A DNA stretch of 6,110 nucleotides from Thiotrichaceae bacterium. Lineage in GTDB: Bacteria; Pseudomonadota; Gammaproteobacteria; Thiotrichales; Thiotrichaceae. Both the position numbers and the translations under genes were made by a program. The notes beneath the pieces are model-generated. The model made no database searches. It was given only the letters and a program-made list of their open reading frames with translations, and had not been told where the DNA came from. Below, in pieces: positions 1 to 6,110 of this stretch. Where the stretch lies: positions 1 through 6,110 of the forward strand of contig JALVDG010000003.1 of NCBI GenBank assembly GCA_027009095.1, in the 5' to 3' direction. Position 1 is the first letter of the stretch. The number at the start of each line of letters is the position of its first letter.

Positions 1-446
1 CTACCTTGCTCTTGTATCATGCTGTTTAGGAACTCATCTTTGGTGATGTAGCCATCGCTATTTAAGTCGAAAATTTCAATAATTTCTTTGGGTACATGGC
101 ATTCACTTATTTTTTTGGGTGGTGTATCGAAAGAGGGAATATCATCAAAAGAGAGTTTGAATATTTCATTTTTAAGACTAACTCTTCCATCTTTATCTTT
201 GTCGCATTCTTTGATCATTCTGTTAGCACGCGCCTCATATCGCCTCTTCTCTTCTTTGGTTCGATAAGCGAAAACTTCATCAAAGCTTACTTTTTTATCT
301 TTATTGCTGTCCATTTGAGTAAATAGAGTATTGGAAATCGCTTTTTCAATATCGCTATTTTCGGGAGTATAAGGGCTACTGTCAGCGTAATTTATGGAGC
401 TGATGCCAAGCATAATAATGAGAGTAGAAAAAGCATGTTTTGTCAT
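1..446 (-). CDS. Exported EF-hand calcium-binding protein (C-terminus off the left edge)
   Basis: The 148 visible codons encode a predicted periplasmic or secreted EF-hand protein. Residues 1-21 look like a Sec signal peptide: K3/H4, a hydrophobic stretch, then cleavage after NYA (A21). Three 12-residue EF loops follow. Loop 1 is residues 46-57 (D46, N48, D50, E57). Loop 2 is residues 82-93 (D82, D84, D86, G87), but position 12 is N93 instead of the usual Glu, with a Glu one place later. Loop 3 is residues 127-138 (D127, N129, D131, G132, E138). Loops 1 and 3 have complete calcium-ligand patterns. The linker at 61-80 is rich in Lys, Arg and Glu. The ATG at 444-446 was chosen because it directly precedes the signal peptide; its ribosome site is weak (GGTAA). 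The reading frame is open at the edge, so a fourth EF loop may lie outside. The family binds Ca2+; the specific role is unknown. Confidence 0.85.
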   Translation of the reverse strand, partial: MTKHAFSTLIIMLGISSINYADSSPYTPENSDIEKAISNTLFTQMDSNKDKKVSFDEVFAYRTKEEKRRYEARANRMIKECDKDKDGRVSLKNEIFKLSFDDIPSFDTPPKKISECHVPKEIIEIFDLNSDGYITKDEFLNSMIQEQG

Positions 447-470
447 TGTTAGTTACCGTATTTTTGTGTG

Positions 471-497
471 AGTATTTCTTGTATGTTCCTTAGTCAA
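471..497 (-). promoter_or_regulatory. Possible sigma-70 promoter for the EF-hand gene
   Basis: On the minus strand TTGACT (492-497) matches five of six bases of the -35 consensus. AATACT (471-476) matches four of six of the -10 box after a short 15-base spacer. The distance to the ATG at 446 is reasonable. The -10 and spacer are poor, so this is a candidate only. Confidence 0.3.
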
Positions 498-570
498 TAA
501 AAGTATTAAGTGGTTCATTTCCATTTGAAACAGAAATTCTGTTAGATTAATTGTAATTTCCGTATACAAT

Positions 571-961
571 CAGTGGCTAACTGCTTCTTGGCTCGCTGTA
601 CCCATCAAACCAAAGTTGTTGGAGTACCAGGCTTTTTAGGCTCTCCATGATATTGGGTGTGTTGATTTTATCACCTCTATTTTTGTTAAATCCTCTTAAT
701 GAAGCGCCTCTTATTATTAATCAGGCTACTGTTTTAACCTTGCTTTATATTGCGCTATTTCCTTCTATCTTTGCTTATCTTGCATGGAATTATGGTATCG
801 AGAAAGTAGGCGCGAGTGTCGGTGGGCAATTTATTCATTTGATGCCATTGTTTGGCGCTCTCATGGCGGTAGTTTTTTTAGGTGAAAAAATACAGCTTTA
901 TCATTTGCTCGGTGCGCTTGCCATTGCGACTGGCTTATGGCTTTCGATGAGGAAAGGATAA
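571..961 (+). pseudogene. EamA/DMT-family transporter, C-terminal remnant
   Basis: An open frame from the ATG at 647 to the TAA at 959-961 gives 104 residues that read as the last part of the second EamA repeat of a drug/metabolite transporter. There is a partial membrane helix at 1-14, then helices at about 28-47, 58-79 and 86-101. The conserved-looking stretch around GGQFIHLMPLFGAL (58-71) and the GE at 79-80 before the last helix fit the family. Family members are about 290-300 residues with ten helices, so roughly two thirds is missing. The frame ending at TAG 637-639 encodes a plausible upstream piece (571-636, ending in KPKLLEYQAF). Removing one T from the five-T run at 633-637 would join it to the frame of the ATG, which suggests a frameshift. 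Upstream of that there is no further transporter sequence before the EF-hand promoter region. Alternatively, 647-961 is expressed as a short four-helix protein from a weak TAGG ribosome site. Export function has probably been lost. Confidence 0.7.
953..958 (+). promoter_or_regulatory. Ribosome binding site of rlmG
   Basis: AAAGGA lies seven bases before the rlmG ATG at 966 and abuts the stop codon of the transporter remnant (959-961). This supports the 966 start. It also suggests that rlmG was once, or still is, co-transcribed with and translationally coupled to the transporter. Confidence 0.7.
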
Positions 962-965
962 AAGA

Positions 966-2102
966 ATGAAAACAGAACTTGAACAATGCACGAATGCTTT
1001 TGGTACGTTTCAGCTACAACGCTTGCCATTACAAAAAAAGCAAACACTACGCGCATGGGATGCGGCAGATGAGTATTTATTAAAATATTGTGATGAAAAT
1101 AAGCTATTAAGTGACGATACTAAAGTACTGATTATTAATGATCAATTTGGTGCAATCAACACTAGCCTACATGCCTATGCGACACAAAGTTGGTCGGACT
1201 CTTATATTAATGCGTTATCAAGCCTACATAATTTGCGTATTAATCGCCTTGATCCATCGTTTCAAGGAGTTGCTAGTACAAAAGAACCCGAAGGTGTTTT
1301 TGATCTGGTGTTGATTAAAATTCCCAAAACAATGGCATTGCTAGAAGATCAGTTAATTAAATTAAAAGCACATATAAAGGCTGAAACGGTGATTGTCTCA
1401 GCAGCAATGGCAAGGAATATCCACCGCTCGACTTTAGAATTATTTGAAAGAATACTTGGTACGACAACAACCTCATTAGCACGAAAAAAAGCACGTCTAA
1501 TTTTTACTAAGTTTGAAAAAACTGAGCCACTTAAACCGCCTTACCCTAATAATCTGCATATAAAATCCTTAGGTATTTACCTTAAAAACCATGCCAATGT
1601 GTTCTCTAAAAATAAGCTAGATTATGCAAGTTTATTATTGATAGAGCAGTTTAAACAGCTCCCAAAAGCTAAACATATTGTCGATTTAGGCTGTGGCAAT
1701 GGTGTACTAGGCATTATGGCGCAACGCCAACAGCCTGAAAGTAAAATAAGCTTTATTGATGAGTCGTACATGGCAGTCGCATCAGCACAAATGAATTATG
1801 AAAATATTCATAAACAGCTAGATAATGCCGAATTTATAGTAGGCGATGGTTTGAGTCAGCCACCTGCGGGAGAGGTCGATTTAATACTCTGCAATCCACC
1901 CTTTCACCAACAATACAGTATAGGTGATCAAATTGCATGGCGTATGTTTACGCAGAGTTTTAAATGCTTAAAAACAGGTGGCGAGCTATGGATTGTGGGT
2001 AATCGACATCTGCAATATAGCAATAAACTGAAGAAGATTTTTGGTAATAGTCGTGTGCTTGCAGCGAATAAGAAATTTCAGGTGATTGTTGCCTCGTCCT
2101 AA
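966..2102 (+). CDS. rlmG: 23S rRNA (guanine(1835)-N2)-methyltransferase RlmG
   Basis: RlmG is a cytoplasmic SAM-dependent enzyme that methylates N2 of G1835 in 23S rRNA (E. coli numbering), in the family it shares with RsmC. The protein has 378 residues, the same length as E. coli RlmG. Residues 1 to about 190 form the divergent N-terminal half, a degenerate methyltransferase-like domain in this family. The C-terminal half is the catalytic Rossmann domain. SAM-binding motif I is VDLGCGNG (239-246), followed by an acidic strand end (FIDES) and AVASAQMN. The catalytic NPPF motif (310-313) is followed by HQQ. The closing segments GNRHLQYSNKLKKIFG and AANKKFQV match the RlmG C-terminus closely, which favours RlmG over RsmC (about 340 residues). 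The ATG at 966 has a good ribosome site. The gene follows the transporter remnant by four bases. No dedicated promoter is evident, so transcription may start within or before the remnant. Confidence 0.95.
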   Translation: MKTELEQCTNAFGTFQLQRLPLQKKQTLRAWDAADEYLLKYCDENKLLSDDTKVLIINDQFGAINTSLHAYATQSWSDSYINALSSLHNLRINRLDPSFQGVASTKEPEGVFDLVLIKIPKTMALLEDQLIKLKAHIKAETVIVSAAMARNIHRSTLELFERILGTTTTSLARKKARLIFTKFEKTEPLKPPYPNNLHIKSLGIYLKNHANVFSKNKLDYASLLLIEQFKQLPKAKHIVDLGCGNGVLGIMAQRQQPESKISFIDESYMAVASAQMNYENIHKQLDNAEFIVGDGLSQPPAGEVDLILCNPPFHQQYSIGDQIAWRMFTQSFKCLKTGGELWIVGNRHLQYSNKLKKIFGNSRVLAANKKFQVIVASS

Positions 2103-2118
2103 ATTATCAGGCTTGATA

Positions 2119-2148
2119 CTGAAAAGCAGATTGAAGGTATGCTATAGC
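2119..2148 (+). promoter_or_regulatory. Possible promoter and operator of the antitoxin-like gene
   Basis: An extended -10 (TGCTATAGC, with TATAGC at 2143-2148) follows a four-of-six -35 (CTGAAA, 2119-2124) after 18 bases. The -10 lies within the perfect 8-base palindrome GCTATAGC (2141-2148). Phd/YefM antitoxins commonly repress their own promoter through palindromes, so an operator here is plausible. This is inference only. TTGATA (2113-2118) with TATGCT (2138-2143) is an alternative pair, but its 19-base spacer is long. Confidence 0.3.
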
Positions 2149-2170
2149 TGTTCCTACAAAACGTAGTACA

Positions 2171-2175
2171 AAAGG
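2171..2175 (+). promoter_or_regulatory. Ribosome binding site deciding the 2183 start
   Basis: AAAGG ends seven bases before the ATG at 2183-2185. It would be 13 bases from the alternative in-frame ATG at 2192-2194, so the first ATG is preferred. Confidence 0.55.
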
Positions 2176-2182
2176 TATTGAT

Positions 2183-2506
2183 ATGCGAACGATGGGCGTT
2201 AGAGAATTAAAAAATAATCCGTCAACGATGACAAAATATCTTGAAAATGGCGAGTCTGTTTTTGTGACCAAGCACGGTAAACCGATTGGTATTACCTTGC
2301 CGCTTAATAATGAGCTGTTTTCTATCGGTGTAAAAAAAGTAATTGCCGTGGAGCTATATAAAAAGGGTTTACTGTCATTGGGGAAACTGGCAGAGCTATT
2401 GGCGTTAAACAAACAAGAGGCGATGAGCTTGCTCAATAGTATGGGTGTGGTTTGGTTAGAAGAAGATACACAAGTGATTAAGCGAGATATTGAGCAATGG
2501 CTTTAA
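2183..2506 (+). CDS. Phd/YefM-like antitoxin N-terminus joined to a UPF0175-like domain (orphan)
   Basis: This 107-residue cytoplasmic protein has two recognisable parts. Residues 1-41 resemble the Phd/YefM antitoxin DNA-binding fold: VRELKNN, a spaced MTKYLENGE, then VFVTKHGKPIGITLPL, where Phd proteins carry V.V..HGKPVA. Residues 50-95 resemble the UPF0175 family: AVELYKKG, LLSLGKLAELL as a helix-turn-helix-like segment, and SLLNSMGV. The end is acidic (EEDTQV, then KRDIEQW). Both families are known mainly as antitoxins: Phd/YefM with Doc, RelE or PIN toxins, and UPF0175 beside PIN/DUF3368 genes. The usual partner would lie immediately downstream, but only 45 bases separate this stop from the end of convergent recC, and the 80 bases upstream hold no gene. 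It is therefore an orphan in this window, perhaps a solitary antitoxin or a transcriptional regulator. Its partner, if any, is unknown. Confidence 0.75.
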   Translation: MRTMGVRELKNNPSTMTKYLENGESVFVTKHGKPIGITLPLNNELFSIGVKKVIAVELYKKGLLSLGKLAELLALNKQEAMSLLNSMGVVWLEEDTQVIKRDIEQWL

Positions 2507-2551
2507 ATAAAGCCGTTATTTCCGACAGTGCTAAACTAATCCCCCTGAACT

Positions 2552-5500
2552 TTACATCTCCACCAAAGCATTAAACATTGCCCCAAAGGTCAATTCTGCA
2601 TACGCTAAAAATTCATCATTAAATACGTCTTGCTCTGTAAATAGCAGTTTGTTTTCAAATTTATCTGCTTCACTGGTAAAGTAGTTATTTGTCCATGCTG
2701 TTTGTGCTGCGCCTAAATTGGCTTCGCCGCCTTTTTCATACATTTTATAGGCAGGTTTGGGGAAGTAGTGCAGGGGGCGTTGTAAGCCTAGCCAGTAGCC
2801 TTGCATGAGTTGTTTTAGTTGTTGTTTGGCTGTATCGCTTGGTATTGGGTTTAAACAAAAGGCTTCACTGGGTTGATAGACGTGTGTTTCAGTAGTCCCT
2901 ATATTATTTACATCGACTGCATTCATAACTAAATGATGCAACCATATGGCGAGATAATCTCCTGTGTAGTATCGACCTAAGTTTATTTTTATCGCACCTT
3001 GTTCACTAAGATCACTGAGTTTTCCTGATAGGCTAAAGTCTCCTAGTGCTAGCTGAAAGGCTTGTTTTTTTAGGCTGATATTTTTTAACTGGGGATATTT
3101 TGCATAAAATATTTTGACTGTTTCAGCTTCTTGATTAAAAACCTCTTCACCTATATCGCCATGTGGTAATAATCCTTTCGCACGGCTTAAAGCGGTATTG
3201 ACACTTTGTTCATTTGCGATTGTTTTCGATACTTGTTGGCGTATTTGTGTATCAACAAAAGACTCTAGCGCAAAGGGTTCTCGTATCGGTAATACATCAT
3301 GGTCATCAAAGGTTTGGATACCAAAGCGTTGTTGTAAAAAATACCGTGCGGGTGCTTTATAAAAACGAATCAACAATTCTAGGCTGATGTGTTTAAACTC
3401 TTCTTCTGCCTCTGGGAGAGGGTGGCTTAGAAAAGGCGTATTTAGATTGGTTGTATTTTCATCTTTATTATGTAGTGATAGGTATTCTTTTACATAAGAA
3501 AAGATATTTTCATCGTTGCTGTAATAACGTGGGCTAAAGGCTTGTAGCGGGTGATAGTTTATCCAGTCTTGCTGTTCTGAAGCGGTCATTTTGGTCAGAT
3601 AATCAAGTAGCTCACTAATAACGACTGAAGGGGGTAAAGGGCTATTGTCTTGCACGCTTTGACCAATAAAACTTATATAGAGTCGCTGTCTTGCGGCGAG
3701 TATTGATTCTAAAAATAAATAGCGATCTTCATCACGACGGGAACGATCCCCCTTTCTTATATCATTCGCCATTTTATCAAAACTATGGCGTTGATCTTGA
3801 CGTGGAAAACCACCGTCGTTCATCCCTAATAGCGCGACCATTTTAAACGGTACACTGCGCATCGGTACTAAGGCGCAAAAAGTAATCCCTCGGCTCATAA
3901 AACGCTCTTCACCAGTGGACTCTAGCAGTTTACGCAAGGCTTTTTTTACAATGCTAAAGCTAATTGTATGTTCAAATTTCGCTAACTCACTTTGCTGTTT
4001 TAAGCTATCAAGCGCATTAAGAATCACGGAATGGTCGCTATCATCAGGAAATACTGCTTGGATAAGTGCCTGTAGCTTTTCGCTCCATTGGTCAATATCT
4101 AAAGAGAGTGAAGCCCATTTCCACAGCTGAAATACGGTGTCACTAAAGTGTTTGAAGGATGATAAAAGCTGGGCATCGCTACCTTCTATATCATTAAACG
4201 GTAACAGTGAGGAGTCATCAAATAAATGCTCGCTGGGCATCATATAACCTAGCAACATACGGTCTAGCCCATACTTCCAGCTATGTTCAAAAGTAGCTGG
4301 CAAGCCACTGGCGGCACGCATTTTATCGCTTACCCCCCAACGAATATTGGTTTCTTGTGCCCAATGACGGCACTGCAATACTTGTTTATCATCCAGATTA
4401 AATTGCTTTTGGATACAGGGATATTCTAATAACTCGAACACTGCCTCAACATTAAAACGCTGATCGGGTAAATCCAATATTTTAAGCATCACCTCAACTT
4501 CGGGTTTGCTACTGCTCACGCTACGGTCGGCAATGCTATAGGGTAGATAATGCTCGGCGGTGGAAAAAACCGCCTCAATATAGGGGGCGTAAGTGTCGAT
4601 CATCGAAGTCATTACAACAATATCAGCAGGTTTTAGATCATCTGATGATTCGATTGCGGCGAGAATTTGATCGTGCAGTACCTCGACTTCACGCATTGGC
4701 GTATGACAGGCGTGTATCTGGATAGAAGTACGCTCCTCTATGTCGCTTGCCGATTCTTCTAGGTTTAAAATATCGGACTGTAGGCAGTGTAAAACAGTAT
4801 CTCGCTCTGGCTCTACCCAGCTTTCTTCTGTCTCTGCATTTAACTCATGTAACTGGTCGATAAAATCACGACCTTGTTTGCCGAGCGATGCGAGTAATCC
4901 ATTGCCTATTTCATAGTAAGCTATTTCTTCTACTGGTCGTTTAAACTGACGTTTTAACGATTCTATATCCCCCCAGTATTCTCGACAGGGATTAACCACA
5001 AACATATGCACATCGGTTTTAGTTGCTAGCTCACCCAGTAGGCGCAAATAGCCAGGGGATAAAGCAGGGACTGAAAAAAAGCTGACTCGCTCAGGAAAAC
5101 TGCCTGTGTTGTCATTTTCAAATTTTGTTGCAAAGGCATCAATAAAATTTTCTTGTAGTTCAAGCCAGTGGATAACTTCACGTTTATTTGACTCCTTTTG
5201 CATAATAATGCGCTGCCATAAACGGGCTTGCCAATCATTAGCCGCAAAATTTCCTGCCTCCCAGTCAAGTATCCACTCAGGACGATAAAATAAATATTGA
5301 TCTAAAACAGGAGAGAGCGCATTAGCTAAGTCCCACGCCGCCATATCATTTTTTAAGTAGTGGTCTAGCTCAGGATAATCCTCCGCGTGTTGTAAAAACT
5401 CAGACACTAAACGCCAACGTAAAACATCGGGCTTGCTTGGGTCGTTTAGCGGCACATCATCAACCACTTTACGCAACAACTCCCACATATACTCAGCAGG

Positions 5501-5689
5501 GAAGAGGTATTGATAATTGGCACTAATCCCCACCGTTTGCGCCATTTGCATGGATAACCAACGTCCCATACCTGCATTTTGCACCACGATTTGTTCAGCT
5601 TCGAGTACATTTTTTAGTGGTTGAGAAACTAATTGTGCAAACTGTTGCCTTAATGTTTCAAGATGATTACTGGAGTGAAGGATAAGCAT
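2552..5689 (-). CDS. recC: Exodeoxyribonuclease V subunit gamma, RecC
   Basis: RecC is the scaffold subunit of RecBCD (ExoV). It splits the duplex, channels both strands and recognises Chi in the 3'-ended strand during double-strand-break repair. The protein has 1045 residues against 1122 in E. coli. It matches along its whole length: N-terminal MLILHSSNHLETL (E. coli MLRVYHSNRLDVL), VVQNAGMGRWL (35-45), DQYLFYRPEW (130-139), NPCREYWGDI (233-242), PMREVEVLHD (331-340), YLPYSIADR (381-389), GMNDGGFPRQ (from 622), KGDRSRRDEDRYLFLE (from 646), then the shorter, more divergent C-terminal nuclease-like region. The N-terminal match fixes the start, although no Shine-Dalgarno sequence precedes it (CCCTTTT before ATG). 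In many gammaproteobacteria recB and recD follow recC, but here the downstream neighbour is a convergent antitoxin-like gene. The upstream neighbour is a divergent peptidase gene. The reading frame is intact. Confidence 0.97.
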   Translation of the reverse strand: MLILHSSNHLETLRQQFAQLVSQPLKNVLEAEQIVVQNAGMGRWLSMQMAQTVGISANYQYLFPAEYMWELLRKVVDDVPLNDPSKPDVLRWRLVSEFLQHAEDYPELDHYLKNDMAAWDLANALSPVLDQYLFYRPEWILDWEAGNFAANDWQARLWQRIIMQKESNKREVIHWLELQENFIDAFATKFENDNTGSFPERVSFFSVPALSPGYLRLLGELATKTDVHMFVVNPCREYWGDIESLKRQFKRPVEEIAYYEIGNGLLASLGKQGRDFIDQLHELNAETEESWVEPERDTVLHCLQSDILNLEESASDIEERTSIQIHACHTPMREVEVLHDQILAAIESSDDLKPADIVVMTSMIDTYAPYIEAVFSTAEHYLPYSIADRSVSSSKPEVEVMLKILDLPDQRFNVEAVFELLEYPCIQKQFNLDDKQVLQCRHWAQETNIRWGVSDKMRAASGLPATFEHSWKYGLDRMLLGYMMPSEHLFDDSSLLPFNDIEGSDAQLLSSFKHFSDTVFQLWKWASLSLDIDQWSEKLQALIQAVFPDDSDHSVILNALDSLKQQSELAKFEHTISFSIVKKALRKLLESTGEERFMSRGITFCALVPMRSVPFKMVALLGMNDGGFPRQDQRHSFDKMANDIRKGDRSRRDEDRYLFLESILAARQRLYISFIGQSVQDNSPLPPSVVISELLDYLTKMTASEQQDWINYHPLQAFSPRYYSNDENIFSYVKEYLSLHNKDENTTNLNTPFLSHPLPEAEEEFKHISLELLIRFYKAPARYFLQQRFGIQTFDDHDVLPIREPFALESFVDTQIRQQVSKTIANEQSVNTALSRAKGLLPHGDIGEEVFNQEAETVKIFYAKYPQLKNISLKKQAFQLALGDFSLSGKLSDLSEQGAIKINLGRYYTGDYLAIWLHHLVMNAVDVNNIGTTETHVYQPSEAFCLNPIPSDTAKQQLKQLMQGYWLGLQRPLHYFPKPAYKMYEKGGEANLGAAQTAWTNNYFTSEADKFENKLLFTEQDVFNDEFLAYAELTFGAMFNALVEM

Positions 5690-5773
5690 AAAAGGGTTAC
5701 ATTGGTTATTGGAATAATGAATATACAGGAAAAATTTATTCTAAATATGCTAATTTATGCTTTAAAAGCTATG

Positions 5774-5790
5774 GATAAATTATTTTTATC
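5774..5790. repeat. Small AT-rich inverted repeat
   Basis: GATAAA and TTTATC are perfect inverted arms around a 5-base centre (TTATT), about midway between the divergent starts of recC and the peptidase gene. It could be an operator half-site pair, but such AT-only symmetry also arises by chance in DNA of this composition. Confidence 0.3.
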
Positions 5791-5807
5791 ATGAATAGGT
5801 CGCACTC

Positions 5808-5835
5808 TTGTATAAGAAGGTTTATCTCCTATACT
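5808..5835 (+). promoter_or_regulatory. Possible sigma-70 promoter of the M23 peptidase gene
   Basis: TATACT (5830-5835) matches five of six bases of the -10 box. It follows TTGTAT (5808-5813), which shares only the TTG of the -35 consensus, with a 16-base spacer. The -10 lies 35 bases before the start codon, which would leave a leader of about 28 bases. Confidence 0.4.
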
Positions 5836-5857
5836 CAAATTAATGGAATATCACTAA

Positions 5858-5862
5858 GAGGG
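5858..5862 (+). promoter_or_regulatory. Ribosome binding site of the M23 peptidase gene
   Basis: GAGGG sits eight bases before the ATG at 5871, and no other in-frame start precedes the signal peptide. This fixes the start. Confidence 0.65.
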
Positions 5863-5870
5863 ATATATTT

Positions 5871-6110
5871 ATGATAAGCACGAAAAAAATAATGCTATTT
5901 TCTAGCTTGCTACTCGCATCGTCTTCTCTATTTGCCATACCCGCAGATAAGCTGCTTAGTACGGGGACAGGTTTTGTCTATCCCGCTAATATGAAGCATA
6001 TTAATTCTGATTTTATTGGTTTTGGAGATAGAAACTCCAGCTTTGGTGGTCGATGTCATCTTGCTGATGACTATAACTTGCCAGAAGGAACACCTATTTA
6101 TGCGGCGGCA
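5871..6110 (+). CDS. Exported M23-family (LytM-type) metallopeptidase, N-terminal part
   Basis: Eighty codons are visible before the right edge. Residues 1-25 form a Sec signal peptide: KK at 5-6, a hydrophobic core at about 8-22, and probable cleavage near FAIPA or after LFA. The mature start is followed by VYPAN, and residues 58-80 read FGGRCHLADDYNLPEGTPIYAAA. This matches the opening of the M23/LytM fold (F..R.H...D....GTP..A), with H63 and D67 as the first two zinc ligands (HxxxD). The second zinc motif (HxH) should lie beyond the edge, so catalytic competence cannot be judged. M23 enzymes cleave peptide cross-links in peptidoglycan; inactive members regulate amidases. The protein is short before the motif, with no SPOR, LysM or coiled-coil region, so it is likely a compact periplasmic peptidase. 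A Cys at 62, just before the ligand His, is unusual. It is transcribed divergently from recC. Confidence 0.8.
   Translation, partial: MISTKKIMLFSSLLLASSSLFAIPADKLLSTGTGFVYPANMKHINSDFIGFGDRNSSFGGRCHLADDYNLPEGTPIYAAA

Larger units (their letters stand above)
5690..5870. other. AT-rich divergent intergenic region between recC and the M23 peptidase gene
   Basis: These 181 bases must hold the 5' regions of both divergent genes. I see no small gene. On the recC side there are several AT-rich -10-like stretches (for example TATATT on the minus strand near 5720) but no matching -35, so no recC promoter is called. A TATGC direct repeat and the inverted repeat at 5774-5790 lie in the middle. Confidence 0.6.

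Noticed and set aside
96..326. Open frame of 76 codons on the plus strand
   Set aside because: It lies antisense to the EF-hand gene, whose frame shows a signal peptide and three clear calcium loops. The plus-strand translation is low-complexity, rich in Phe and Ile, as expected of a shadow.
574..625. Possible integron attC-like site in the spacer before the transporter remnant (CTAAC and GTTG stretches)
   Set aside because: The core sites do not fit the RYYYAAC/GTTRRRY pattern, and there is no integrase or cassette array. The stretch is better explained as decayed transporter sequence.
622..646. GGAG (near 621) and CTCC (643-646) as arms of a hairpin before the 647 ATG
   Set aside because: The four-base arms are separated by 18 bases with no supporting inner pairing, so the structure would be too weak to call.
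2107..2436. Open frame of 109 codons on the minus strand, opposite the antitoxin-like gene
   Set aside because: The plus-strand frame has recognisable Phd and UPF0175 patterns and a ribosome site. The minus-strand product resembles nothing and has no such site, so it is not the missing toxin.
2500..2521. Possible terminator between the antitoxin-like gene and recC: GCTTTA/TAAAGC, or AAATAA/TTATTT around AGCCG
   Set aside because: The first repeat has only a two-base loop and includes the stop codon. The second stem is A-T only. Neither is followed by a clean U-run on either strand, so no terminator is called.
3915..4130. Plus-strand open frame within recC
   Set aside because: It is antisense to a conserved part of recC, with no ribosome site or recognisable product.
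5026..5288. Two open frames (5026-5268 minus, 5106-5288 plus) within recC
   Set aside because: Both overlap the well-matched recC coding sequence in other frames and show no domain or motif.

Overview
The window looks like ordinary chromosome from an AT-rich gammaproteobacterium. It encodes full-length RecC of the RecBCD enzyme and RlmG, the 23S rRNA G1835 methyltransferase, both typical of Gammaproteobacteria. The genus cannot be fixed from the sequence. There is no rRNA, tRNA, CRISPR array, insertion sequence or phage gene.

Layout, left to right. (1) Positions 1-446, minus strand: 5' part of a gene for an exported EF-hand (calcium-binding) protein with three visible EF loops; it runs off the left edge. 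(2) About 571-961, plus strand: the C-terminal remnant of an EamA/DMT membrane transporter, lacking roughly the first two thirds and apparently frameshifted at a T-run. (3) 966-2102, plus: complete rlmG, four bases after the transporter remnant's stop. (4) 2183-2506, plus: a small protein joining a Phd/YefM-type antitoxin N-terminus to a UPF0175-like C-terminus, with no toxin gene beside it. (5) 2552-5689, minus: complete recC, convergent with the antitoxin gene. (6) 5690-5870: AT-rich divergent intergenic region. (7) 5871 to the right edge, plus: 5' part of an exported M23 (LytM-type) peptidase gene carrying the first zinc motif, HxxxD.

The genes do not form one pathway. rlmG serves ribosome modification, recC serves double-strand-break repair and degradation of linear DNA, and the two edge genes encode envelope or periplasmic proteins. 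recB and recD are not next to recC, so the RecBCD subunits must be encoded elsewhere if the enzyme is complete. The points most worth a second look are the orphan fused antitoxin, replacements in RecC at positions known in E. coli to matter for Chi recognition, and the decayed transporter. I see no convincing evidence of an undescribed multi-gene system.
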